Shown here one piece after another: positions 56,290 to 64,000 of a stretch of 64,000 bases of DNA. The position numbers were made by a program, and so were the translations under genes. The notes beneath the pieces are model-generated. The model was not told the origin of the DNA. It saw only the letters and a list, made by a program, of their open reading frames with translations, and searched no databases. Origin of the DNA: Candidatus Streptomyces philanthi (lineage in GTDB: Bacteria > Actinomycetota > Actinomycetes > Streptomycetales > Streptomycetaceae); the NCBI GenBank assembly GCA_018114805.1, contig CP073042.1:3410001-3474000 (forward strand). The letters run 5' to 3'. Every line of letters starts with the position of its first letter. Position 1 is the stretch's first letter.

Positions 56290-57249
56290 GTGTATCGGTT
56301 TCTGCTGACGCCTCGGTGGTGGGGGATCAACGTCTTCGCCGCGCTGAGCATCCCGCTCTGCCTGTTCATGGGGAGCTGGCAGCTCGGCCGCTTCGAGTCG
56401 CGGGTGGACTCGCACCAGGAGCAGCAGGACCACGCCGCCGAGGCGGAGTCGGCTGCCGCCGCGCCCCTCGCCGAACTGCTCCCCGTGACCACGGAGACCT
56501 CGGGCCGGCAGGCCAGGGCGGTCGGACGGTACGACGCCGCGCGGCAGTTGCTCGTCCCGAACCGTTCGCTGGACGACCGCGAGGGCTTCTACGTCCTCAC
56601 CCTGCTGCGCATCGACGGCGACCGCGCCCTGCCCGTCGTCCGCGGCTGGCTGCCCGGCGACGCGGACTCCCCGGCGGACCGGGCCAATGTGCCCGCCGTA
56701 CCGGCCGGCGAGGTGACCGTGGTCGGCGCGCTCCAGGCGTCGGAGCACAGCACCAGCGACGGCGTCCAGGCACGCGGCGGCTTGCCGAAGGGGCAACTCG
56801 GCATGATCAGCGCGGCGACGCTGGTCAACCTCCTGCCGTACGACGTGCACAACGCGTGGGTCACCGTCACGAAGGCCACCGCCCCGCTCAAGCCCGTGCC
56901 GCCTGCCGCGGCCGAAGGCATCGGGCTCGACCTGAAGGCGTTCCAGAACCTGGGCTACACCGGTGAGTGGTTCGTCTTCGCTGGCTTCGTCATCTTCATG
57001 TGGTTCCGGCTCTTCCGTCGCGAGGTGGAGCACGCCCGCGACGTGGCCCTGGGCATCGTCCCTCCTTCCGATGATTCCGGACCCGGCCCCTCCGACGGGC
57101 CGGACGGTCCCGACCACCCCGGGCCCGCCCCCGACGCCGCCTCGCCCGACCCGGCCTCGGAGGCGTCAGCCCCCGAGCGGCGACCCGACCAGGACCGCGC
57201 GCCGGAGTCGGCGTCCGCCCCCGAGGCGGCCGGGGCGACCCGCGGCTGA
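56290..57249 (+). CDS. SURF1-family protein (cytochrome oxidase assembly)
   Basis: 319 residues from GTG 56290. A first helix FLLTPRWWGINVFAALSIPL, the family motif SWQLGRFESRVDSH, DREGFYVLTLLRIDGDRALP and a C-terminal helix EWFVFAGFVIFMWFRLFRRE give the normal SURF1 two-helix layout. A Pro/Asp/Ala-rich tail of about 70 residues follows. It helps insert haem a into cytochrome c oxidase. No strong ribosome site precedes the start; the message may be leaderless. Confidence 0.88.
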   Translation: MYRFLLTPRWWGINVFAALSIPLCLFMGSWQLGRFESRVDSHQEQQDHAAEAESAAAAPLAELLPVTTETSGRQARAVGRYDAARQLLVPNRSLDDREGFYVLTLLRIDGDRALPVVRGWLPGDADSPADRANVPAVPAGEVTVVGALQASEHSTSDGVQARGGLPKGQLGMISAATLVNLLPYDVHNAWVTVTKATAPLKPVPPAAAEGIGLDLKAFQNLGYTGEWFVFAGFVIFMWFRLFRREVEHARDVALGIVPPSDDSGPGPSDGPDGPDHPGPAPDAASPDPASEASAPERRPDQDRAPESASAPEAAGATRG

Positions 57250-57609
57250 CGAGCAGCCCACCCCCGACGTGCGGGGCTGCCCCCGCCCCGCACCCGGTGC
57301 ACCGCCTCGGGCGCCGTGGCCCGTCCCGTACGCCGTACGCCGCGCCCCCGCCCCGACCTCCGGCCGGCGCGCCGGGTCCGCGCGGCACCGGTGGCCCACG
57401 GCGCACCCGGGCTCACGGCGTGCCTGAGCCCAACGGCGCACCCGCGACCAACGGCGTGCCGCCGGCCCGCAGCGCATCGCTTGCCCCCCTCCGCTCCGCC
57501 AGCCCCACGCCCCGCCCGCGCGCCGCTCGCCCCTCAGGCGGCGGGCCGGGCCGGGGGCGGCGGTACGTCCCGCCGCCCCGCGCCCAACCGCCCCGGGGAG
57601 GGCCCGGCG
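57250..57609. other. Intergenic stretch between converging genes, no gene seen
   Basis: 360 bases of GC-rich, Pro/Arg-coding low-complexity DNA between the 3' ends of the SURF1 and peptidase genes. No clear hairpin with long arms was found. Confidence 0.4.
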
Positions 57610-59769
57610 CTACGGGCCGGCGACAGCGGCCGGGTTGGAGGCGGCGCTGCCGGTCGCCCCGCTCGTGGAGCCGCCCACGGGCCCGCCCGAAGCGCTGGCG
57701 GAGCTAGCCAGGCTGGTGGTGTCGGTCGTCGAGGTCGGCTGGCTGGTCGGCTCGCCGTCGCGCCCCAGGTGCCGCTCCGCGAACGCTATCTCCATCCGCA
57801 CCTGCTTGATCCGTTCCTCCACGACGAGTGAGCCGTGCCCGGCGTCGTACCGGTACACCTCGTGCACCGCGCCGCGCTGCTCGAGCCGGGTGACGTAGTT
57901 CTCGACTTGGCGGATCGGGCAGCGCGGGTCGTTCACGCCAGCCGAGATGCAGACCGGCGCCCGGACCTGGTCGACGTAGGTGAGCGGGGACGAGGCCGCG
58001 AACCGCTCGGGCACCTCCTCGGGGGTCCCGCCGAGGAGCGTGCGGTCCATCGCCTTCAGCGCCTCCATCTCGTCGTGGTATGCCGTGACGTAGTCGGCCA
58101 CCGGCACCGCTGCCAGGCCCACTGACCACACGTCGGGCTGGGTGCCGAGGCCGAGCAGCGTCAGATAGCCGCCCCACGAGCCGCCGCTGAGCACCAGCCG
58201 CTCCGGGTCGGCCAGCCCGGAGGAGACGGCCCACGCGCGCACCGCGTCGATGTCCTCCAGCTCGATCAGTCCGACGCGGTGCTTGAGCGCGTCGGTCCAG
58301 GCCCGCCCGTACCCCGTCGAGCCCCGGTAGTTCACCTGCACCACCGCGTACCCGTGGTCCACCCAGGCGGCCGGGCCGGCCGCGAAGGCGTCGCTGTCGT
58401 GCCAGGTCGGCCCGCCGTGGATGTCGAAGACGGTGGGGAACGGACCCTCGCCAGCCGGGCGTTGCACCAGCGCGTGCACCGGGCCTGCCGGGCCCTCCAC
58501 CCACGCGTCCTCCACCGGCACCGAGTCCGGGGCCCGGCTGAGCCCGCCCGGCAGCGGCGGGGGCTCCAGCACGACGCGGCCGGTCGTCGAGCGGACCTGC
58601 GGGGGGTGCTGGGCGGACGACCACAGGAACTCCACCGAGCCGTCGGGTCGGGCCGTCGCGCCCGAGATGGTGCCCTTGGGCGTCTCCACCCGCGACAGCT
58701 CCCCGGACGCCAGGTCGTACCGCCACAGCTCGCCGCGTGCCTGGTAGCTGTGGTCGACGAGCAGGGCCGTGCCGTCCGGATACCACTCGGCGCCCACGTC
58801 ACCGGGCAGATCGATGGTGAGCGCGCGCTCCTCGCCGGTGAGCGGGTTCCAGATCATCGGCTCCCACCGGCCGCTCCGCTGGTGGCCCACGAGCAGCCGC
58901 GCGTCACCCGCCACCGGCGCGAACCCCAGCACGGCGAGACCCAGCTCCTCTGCGCCGCCCTCGGTGTCGTCCAGTTCGGCGACGGTGGTGCCGTCGAGGC
59001 TCACCACCCGGATCGCCGAGTGCATCGCGTCGCCGTGCTCGGTGTGCTCGATGGCGATCAGGGACGAGTCGTGCGAGAGATCGCCGACGCCCGCCGACTG
59101 GCGGTGCCGGTAGATCTCCACGGGGGCGGGGGCCTGGTCCCCACCCGGTTCGACATCGGCCGCGTCCGCCGCCCCGGGCCGGGCCGCCAGGGTGCCGGTG
59201 CCATCGCCGGTGCTGGCACCGGTGTCGCCCGCCGTGCGAGTACTCCGTATGACGTGGATGACCGAGCCGTCCTCGTCCGTGGAGCGGCCGATGACCGCCG
59301 TGCCGTCGAGCCCGAGCGCGAGCCCCGCGGGGTAGGAGGGCGCGAGGCCCGGCACGGCCGGCTCATCGGGCCCGCCCGCGAACGGCTGCCGCTGCCATAT
59401 CCCGAACTCGTCCCCGTCGGTGTCGAAGAACCACCAGATGGACTGGCCGTCGGGGGACAGCACGCCGTCCGTGGTGCCGTTCGGCCGGTCTGTCACCTGG
59501 CGCTGCTCGCCCGTGGCTCGGTCCCAGGCGTACAGCTCGTACGTCCCCGTGGCGTTCGAGACGAACAGTGACCGCTCGGGCGCGCCCTCCGCACAGTCCG
59601 GCAGCCCCACGCGCGCCGCGCGGAACCGCTTCTCCCAGTCCGGCCACTCCGCGCTCACGGCGCCGGCCGCGCCCGCTGCCGGGCCGCCACCGCCCTCCTG
59701 GTGGCCGTGCTCCGCGCTCCCGTCCGCCTGGCCGGTCCCGCCCCGCACCGCTTCGCTGCTCTCAGTCAT
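57610..59769 (-). CDS. S9-family prolyl oligopeptidase-like peptidase
   Basis: 719 residues from ATG 59769. The N-terminal two thirds form a beta-propeller (LSPDGQSIWWFFDTDGDEFG, WYPDGTALLVDHSYQARGEL). The alpha/beta-hydrolase domain has PTVFDIHGGPTWHDSDAFAA, the nucleophile in VLSGGSWGGYLTLLGLG (GxSxGG), Asp in ISAGVNDPRCPIRQVENYV, and His in RYDAGHGSLVVEER. A Ser/Thr/Ala-rich tail follows. No signal peptide, so a cytosolic oligopeptidase. The frame is intact. Confidence 0.9.
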   Translation of the reverse strand: MTESSEAVRGGTGQADGSAEHGHQEGGGGPAAGAAGAVSAEWPDWEKRFRAARVGLPDCAEGAPERSLFVSNATGTYELYAWDRATGEQRQVTDRPNGTTDGVLSPDGQSIWWFFDTDGDEFGIWQRQPFAGGPDEPAVPGLAPSYPAGLALGLDGTAVIGRSTDEDGSVIHVIRSTRTAGDTGASTGDGTGTLAARPGAADAADVEPGGDQAPAPVEIYRHRQSAGVGDLSHDSSLIAIEHTEHGDAMHSAIRVVSLDGTTVAELDDTEGGAEELGLAVLGFAPVAGDARLLVGHQRSGRWEPMIWNPLTGEERALTIDLPGDVGAEWYPDGTALLVDHSYQARGELWRYDLASGELSRVETPKGTISGATARPDGSVEFLWSSAQHPPQVRSTTGRVVLEPPPLPGGLSRAPDSVPVEDAWVEGPAGPVHALVQRPAGEGPFPTVFDIHGGPTWHDSDAFAAGPAAWVDHGYAVVQVNYRGSTGYGRAWTDALKHRVGLIELEDIDAVRAWAVSSGLADPERLVLSGGSWGGYLTLLGLGTQPDVWSVGLAAVPVADYVTAYHDEMEALKAMDRTLLGGTPEEVPERFAASSPLTYVDQVRAPVCISAGVNDPRCPIRQVENYVTRLEQRGAVHEVYRYDAGHGSLVVEERIKQVRMEIAFAERHLGRDGEPTSQPTSTTDTTSLASSASASGGPVGGSTSGATGSAASNPAAVAGP

Positions 59770-59886
59770 GACCCCATTCTGCGCCGACCGACCCACAACT
59801 CGCTGGCGAGCCCTTCTGCCTGTGGATAACCTCCCGGACATGGCACATCTCCCTGCCCCCACGACTGGCGAGAAGCGAACCGCGCC

Positions 59887-60684
59887 ATGTGGGACGAGCG
59901 GGTTCCCATCCACCTGGCCAGCGACTTCTACGACCTCGACGCCTTCCGCGCGGGCAAGGACCCGCTCTACGACTTCCAGGCGGACGAACTCGGTGACTCA
60001 CCGGCAAGAGCGTCCTGCACCTCCAGTGCCACATAGGTCTCGACACCCTCTCCCTCGCCCGCCGTGGCGCGTCCCACGTCGTCGGCCTCGACTTCTCCGC
60101 GCCGGCCGTGGAGGCTGCCCGCGACCTCGCCGCCGAGCTGGGCTTCGGCCCCGACCGCGCGTGTTTCGTCGCGGCCGACGTGTACGACGCGGTGGAGGCC
60201 GTGCCGGACAGCGCGTACGACATCGTCTAAACCGGCATCGGCGCGCTGTGCTGGCTGCCCGACATCGTGCGCTGGGCGGAGACGGTCGCGGCCCTCGTCG
60301 CACCGGGTGGCTTCCTCTACCTCTCCGAGTTCCACCCGCTGGTGGACGCGCTCGACGAGGCCACCGCCAGCCGCATCGCGTACGACTACTTCAACCGCGA
60401 GCCGTGGATCGACGAGACCCCCGGCACGTACGCCGATACCACCGCCCCGACCAGCAGCAACCGGCGAGTGGAATGTCAGCATCCGCTGGGCTCGGTGATC
60501 AGTGCCCTGGCCGCCGCGGGGTTGCGCGTCGAGTTCCTGCACGAGCACGACATGACGCTGTTCCAACGCTTCGACTCGCTCCAGCCCGAGGCCGACACCC
60601 CCTACTACCGCCTGCCCCCCCGACCAACCCCGCGTCCCCCTGATGTACTCGCTGCGCGCCTCCAAGCCCCCGGCGCACCACTGA
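59887..60684 (+). pseudogene. Class I SAM methyltransferase, TAA and two frameshifts
   Basis: ATG 59887 reads VPIHLASDFYDLDAFRAGKD and changes frame near 59998. The SAM-binding part follows: SVLHLQCHIGLDTLSLARRG, HVVGLDFSAPAVEAARDLAA and RACFVAADVYDAVEAVPDSA. TAA at 60228-60230 follows YDIV where Tyr is usual. The frame continues TGIGALCWLPDIVRWAETVA, then FNREPWIDETPGTYADTTAP and EFLHEHDMTLFQRFDSLQPE. A C7-8 run near 60618 shifts the last residues to a stop at 60682-60684. Span 266 codons, normal for the family. Confidence 0.65.
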
Positions 60685-60826
60685 TTCGACCGCGGGCACC
60701 GCCGCGTGGCCGCCTCGCACCATCCGCCCCGCGCGCCGGCGCCGCCGCGCTCCCCATCCCGCGCCCCGCAACCCCGCACCCCGCGCGCCCCCAGGGCCCG
60801 GAACCAATGCCCGTGCACCCGCCCCG

Positions 60827-62066
60827 TCACTCGGTCGCGAAGACCAACACCGCGTTGTGACCGCCGAAACCGAACGAGCAGGTGATCGCGGCGGACATGG
60901 CGGCGCGGCGCGCCGGCGACCACGTCCAGCTTGTGGTCCCCGTCCTGGTAGCCGAAGTTGGCGACCGGCGGGATCGCCTGGTGCTCAAGGCTGAGGACCG
61001 TGTACGCGGCCTCCAGCGGCGCCCCGGCGGCGCCGAGCGCGTGCCCGACGACGCTCTTGGGCGCCGTCACCGGCGGCGGGTGCTGGCCGAACACCCGGCT
61101 CAACGCGGCCGCCTCGGCGGCGTCGTTGAGGCGCGTCGAGGTGCCGTGCGCGTTCACGTGCCCGACCTCGTGCGGCGCGCACTCGGCGTCCCGTAGGGCG
61201 ATCCGGATCGCGCGTGCCGCGCCGCTGCCGTCCGGGAGCGGCGCGATGGGGTGGTGGGCGTCGCTGGTGGCGTCGTAGCCGCGCAGGAGCGCGCGCACCC
61301 GGGCCCCGCGTGCCCGCGCGCCGGCGTACCGCTCCATGACCAGCACCGCCGCGCCCTCGCCCAGCACGAACCCGTCGCGGTCGGCGTCGAAGGGACGGCT
61401 AGCCAGCTCAGGTGCGGTGGTCCGGCGGGACAACGCCCGCAGCCGCGCGAAGCACGTGGCGCTCATCTGGCAGCAGGCCGACTCGCCGCCGCCGGCGAGC
61501 ACGACGTCGCACGCGCCCCCGCGCAACAGGTCCCGGGCCACGCCGATGGCCGTGGCGCCCGACGCGCAGGCGCTGGCGGTGGTGAAGCCGGGCCCGCACG
61601 CCCCCAGGTCCATCGCCACCTCCCCGGCGGCCATGTTCGGCACGCTGCGCGGCAGGGCCAGCGGCGACACGCGGTCCGGCCGCTCGTCGCTCAGCGCGCG
61701 GAACTCCGCGGTGTACGTGTCCAGGCTGTTGGACCCGACACCGAGCACCACGCTGACCCGCTCGCCGTCCCACGCGCCGGGGTCGAGCCCCGCGTCGACC
61801 ACTGCCCGTCGCGCCGCGACCACCGCGAACTGGTTGAATCGGTCAGTACGCCGCGTCCACCGAGCCCCCAACTCCGCCGCCGCGTCGAACCGGGGTACCC
61901 GGCAGGAGAAGTCAACCGGCAACCCCGCGAGTTCCGCGTCGTACGCGGCGACCGAGCGCCCCCGGCACAACCCGGCCCAGTTCGCCTCGGGCGTCAGCCC
62001 GACGGGCGAGAGCACCCCGAGTCCGGTCACGGCGATGTCGGCGGTCCGCGTCGTGGCGACACCCAT
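60827..62066 (-). CDS. 3-oxoacyl-ACP synthase II-type enzyme (FabF-like ketosynthase); frameshift near the C-terminus
   Basis: ATG 62066 has GAGGAG 5 bases upstream. The thiolase fold has the Cys in GFTTASACASGATAIGVARD, the first His in HVNAHGTSTRLNDAAEAAAL, and Lys/His in APKSVVGHALGAAGAPLEAA. It condenses acyl-ACP with malonyl-ACP in fatty-acid or polyketide assembly. Near 60910 one base is off: the expected end AAMSAAITCSFGFGGHNAVL VFATE lies in the next frame and stops at 60827-60829. Read straight, the frame runs on without that end. No ACP or other polyketide genes are adjacent, so the pathway is unknown. Confidence 0.78.
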
Positions 62067-62817
62067 CGTTCTCCTCACGGACCGCTCCCTCGGCGTTGGT
62101 GCGCACACCGCCCGGAGCGGGGAGGCGGTGCGCGGCCACGTCCTCGACGCGTAGGACTGTGCCAGATCAGGCACCCTGTGCGGCCGTGCCGACGTGCGCC
62201 ATCTGGGGGGGGAGAACGATGTTCGAGGCCAGGGGGTACGGCGACCCGTCCCGCCACACCCGACGGAGGCGGCGCACGGGCCGCTGACGCGTGCCGCGAG
62301 CGCGCCGCCCACGCCGTGCCCGCACGCCACACGCCCCCGAACCTCCTGGCTCCTGGGCGGCGCCCGCTGTTTCCGCGTCATCGAGGGCGCCGCACGCCAT
62401 CTCGTCCTACCCCGAGCACGTGACCGTCGCCAAGAACGTCGTCGACTCCGCCAACACCTCGCCGCGCACGCCCCGTTGTTCGTCCTGGCCAAGCTCACCG
62501 AGCGCGGCGACCTCCCCTCCGCCGCCCGTGTTCCGCTCCTCGCCTTCCGTGGTGCCCTCTCCTCGGCGGCCCAGGTCGTCACCTGCCTATGTCCAGACGC
62601 ACGGCTCCGCCGTACGGCCCGGCGCACGGACCGTTCCCGCCAGCCTCCATCGCGCCTGCCCACACGCTCTGCAGAGGATTCGTAACTCACAGCCATGGCC
62701 AATCGTGCTCTTAGACGCATATGTCACGGAAGGTGATGACCGCGGCTGGCTGATTGCGGAACCGACCCCCGCTGCCCTGGCCGACTCCCGCCCTACCTGC
62801 GTGTGATCCGGTGCTGC
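62067..62817. other. Gene-poor region with possible decayed coding remnants
   Basis: 750 bases upstream of the ketosynthase. Between 62340 and 62690 short family-like stretches appear in different frames (EHVTVAKNVVDSANTSP; APLFVLAKLTERGDLPSAAR then VPLLAFRGALSSAAQVV), suggesting a degraded gene, but I cannot name it. Confidence 0.35.
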
Positions 62818-63811
62818 CATGGATGAAGAGCGGCTTGGGACACCATCGTTGGGGGCGATGTGGGGACATCCACGCGATGGCAGGGACCGAACGGCGACCT
62901 GTGGAGTTCCGCTTCCCGGCGGCTCGCGCGCTGGCGCGACGACGCCTGCCGAGCCCTCCAGTGGTGGTCGCATGAGCGCGTCCAGGTCAATGCGTATCTC
63001 GTCCAGGTCAATGCGTATCTGACGACGCACGAGGCGTCGGGTTTCCCGTTGCACTGGGACGACCACGACGTGGTGATCATCCAGCTGGCGGGCGAGAAGG
63101 GCTGGGAGGTCCGCAGCACCTCCCGGGCCGTGCCTCTGTACCGGGACGCCGACCCCAACGACACCCCGAGCGAAGAGATCATCTGGTCAGGTGTGCTGAA
63201 GGCCGGTGACGTGATGCACATCCCCCGTGGTCACTGGCACCAGGCGACCCGTAACGGCCACGGGTCGGGGAAGAGCCTCCACGTCACCTTCGGGATCACC
63301 AAGCGCACCGGCGCGAGCTGGCTGGCGTGGCTGGGCGACTGGTGCCGCGAGAAGGAGATCTTCCGGCACGACCTGGACTGTCGTGACGGAGTGGTGTTCC
63401 ACGCCGTGACGGAGGCCGTCACCTAGCTGGTCGCCGAACGCTCGCCGGCCGACTTCCTGGCCGCGTACGAGCAGGCGATGCCGCTTCCCCGGCAGGTCCC
63501 CTTCCTGGACGTCTTCGGTTCACTCGAGGCCGTGGTGTGCACCACCCACTTCCCTCCGCGCATCGAGGAGAACGGTGAGACCGTCGACGTCCTGGCCTCG
63601 GGGAAGAAACTGACCCTCCTGGCCAAGGCCCTGCCCTCGCTGCGGCTGCTGCTGAGCGGGAGGCCTGTGCCGCTGGACCGGGCGGTCTCCGTCGTCGGGT
63701 CCGAAGCGGTGGAGGTCGCCGAGATCCTGGTGAAGGACGAGCTGTGCGCGGTGCTCACCTCCCGAGTTGTCCTCGGGCTACACCGGTCTCGCCACGAACG
63801 CCGCCTCCTGA
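62818..63811 (+). pseudogene. JmjC/cupin-4 oxygenase-like protein, in-frame TAG and internal duplication
   Basis: The recognisable part runs from about 62920: LQWWSHERVQVNAYL, the HxD site in ASGFPLHWDDHDVVIIQLAG, EKGWEVRSTSRAVPLYRDAD and the distal His in LKAGDVMHIPRGHWHQATRN. This is the YcfD/ROX-type 2-oxoglutarate oxygenase fold. TAG at 63424-63426 follows AVTEAVT; the same frame goes on LVAERSPADFLAAYEQAMPL and VEVAEILVKDELCAVLTS. A shift near 63762 reaches the likely end LSSGYTGLATNAAS. A 21-bp tandem duplication (62979-63020) adds VQVNAYL. The N-terminus is not clear. Confidence 0.6.
62979..63020 (+). repeat. Perfect 21-bp tandem duplication
   Basis: CGTCCAGGTCAATGCGTATC plus T occurs twice head to tail (62979-62999 and 63000-63020). 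It keeps the frame and duplicates seven residues (VQVNAYL) in the oxygenase-like gene, consistent with replication slippage. Confidence 0.85.
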
Positions 63812-64000
63812 CCGGGGCGCTGGATCTCGGCGTCACCTCGGTTCGACACGAGCGCCAACTACCTCGGTTTCCGCTCGCACACCGTCCTGGCGCGGACGGC
63901 CGGCGATCTTCTGCCCAGGCTCATGGTCTCCACGAAGGTGTGGGCTACTTCCCGGGACGGGAACGGGCCGAGCACTCCCTGGACCCCGTGCGGCTGTACG
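63751..64000 (+). pseudogene. 5' part of an aldo/keto reductase, two frameshifts, cut by the window edge
   Basis: GTG 63751 opens LTSRVVLGLHRSRHERRLLT followed by GALDLGVTS, typical of Streptomyces aldo/keto reductases. Near 63838 an extra base shifts to FDTSANYLGFRSHTVLARTA and GDLLPRLMVSTKV (catalytic Asp and a Tyr region are present). Near 63930 it shifts again to GYFPGRERAEHSLDPVRLY at the window end. It overlaps the end of the oxygenase-like gene. NADPH-dependent; the substrate is unknown. Confidence 0.55.

Overview
The window looks like Streptomyces chromosome. GC content is very high, GTG starts with GGAGG-type ribosome sites are common, and DUF397/DUF5753 genes are present. A housekeeping block follows the usual Streptomyces order: tRNA-Ser, ffs (SRP RNA), dnaX, ybaB, recR, a DUF5063 gene, lysC, asd, an ECF sigma factor.

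Layout. 0-4.2 kb holds two DUF5753/DUF397 units flanking a methyltransferase, then a HEPN-type gene. 4.2-21.5 kb is accessory metabolism and resistance: cupin, SDR, a UvrA-like ABC ATPase, a VOC protein, a TauE/SafE permease, an ABC-F protein, an MFS pump with a divergent TetR gene, glutamate decarboxylase, a secreted M6-type metalloprotease and two membrane proteins. 21.6-27.8 kb is defence-like. It holds an HNH enzyme of the phosphorothioate-DNA restriction type, an aminoglycoside-phosphotransferase homologue, and a Crp/Fnr regulator next to a five-gene operon with overlapping genes that runs from a class III cyclase-like protein to a nucleoside-deoxyribosyltransferase/TIR-fold protein. A Crp-type operator lies between regulator and operon. 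27.8-30.3 kb holds a DinB protein and a PASTA/Excalibur membrane protein. 30.3-44.9 kb is an actinomycete integrative and conjugative element (AICE) of pSAM2 type inserted in tRNA-Ser(GGA). Its parts are a GntR regulator, a phosphotransferase, an XRE-like regulator, a transfer operon with a PycTM-like protein and an FtsK/TraB translocase, a primase-polymerase plus DUF3987 replication module, an inverted-repeat origin candidate, xis and int. 45-53 kb is the housekeeping block. 53.7-64 kb holds the sigma factor and its partner, SURF1, an S9 peptidase, a methyltransferase, a ketoacyl synthase, a JmjC-type protein and the start of an aldo/keto reductase.

The AICE carries a structured-RNA candidate in three copies: a hairpin with a fixed 19-nt loop and a stem that changes in a compensatory way, placed just upstream of the first transfer-operon gene, the primase-polymerase gene and the integrase gene.

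A caution covers the whole window. About thirty genes or gene pieces show single-base frameshifts, often in G or C runs, and twelve in-frame stops interrupt otherwise good reading frames. dnaX, which is essential, is among the frameshifted genes. Much of this may therefore be sequence error rather than decay. Disrupted genes are called pseudogenes here only in the descriptive sense. Frameshift positions are accurate to roughly 20 bases.
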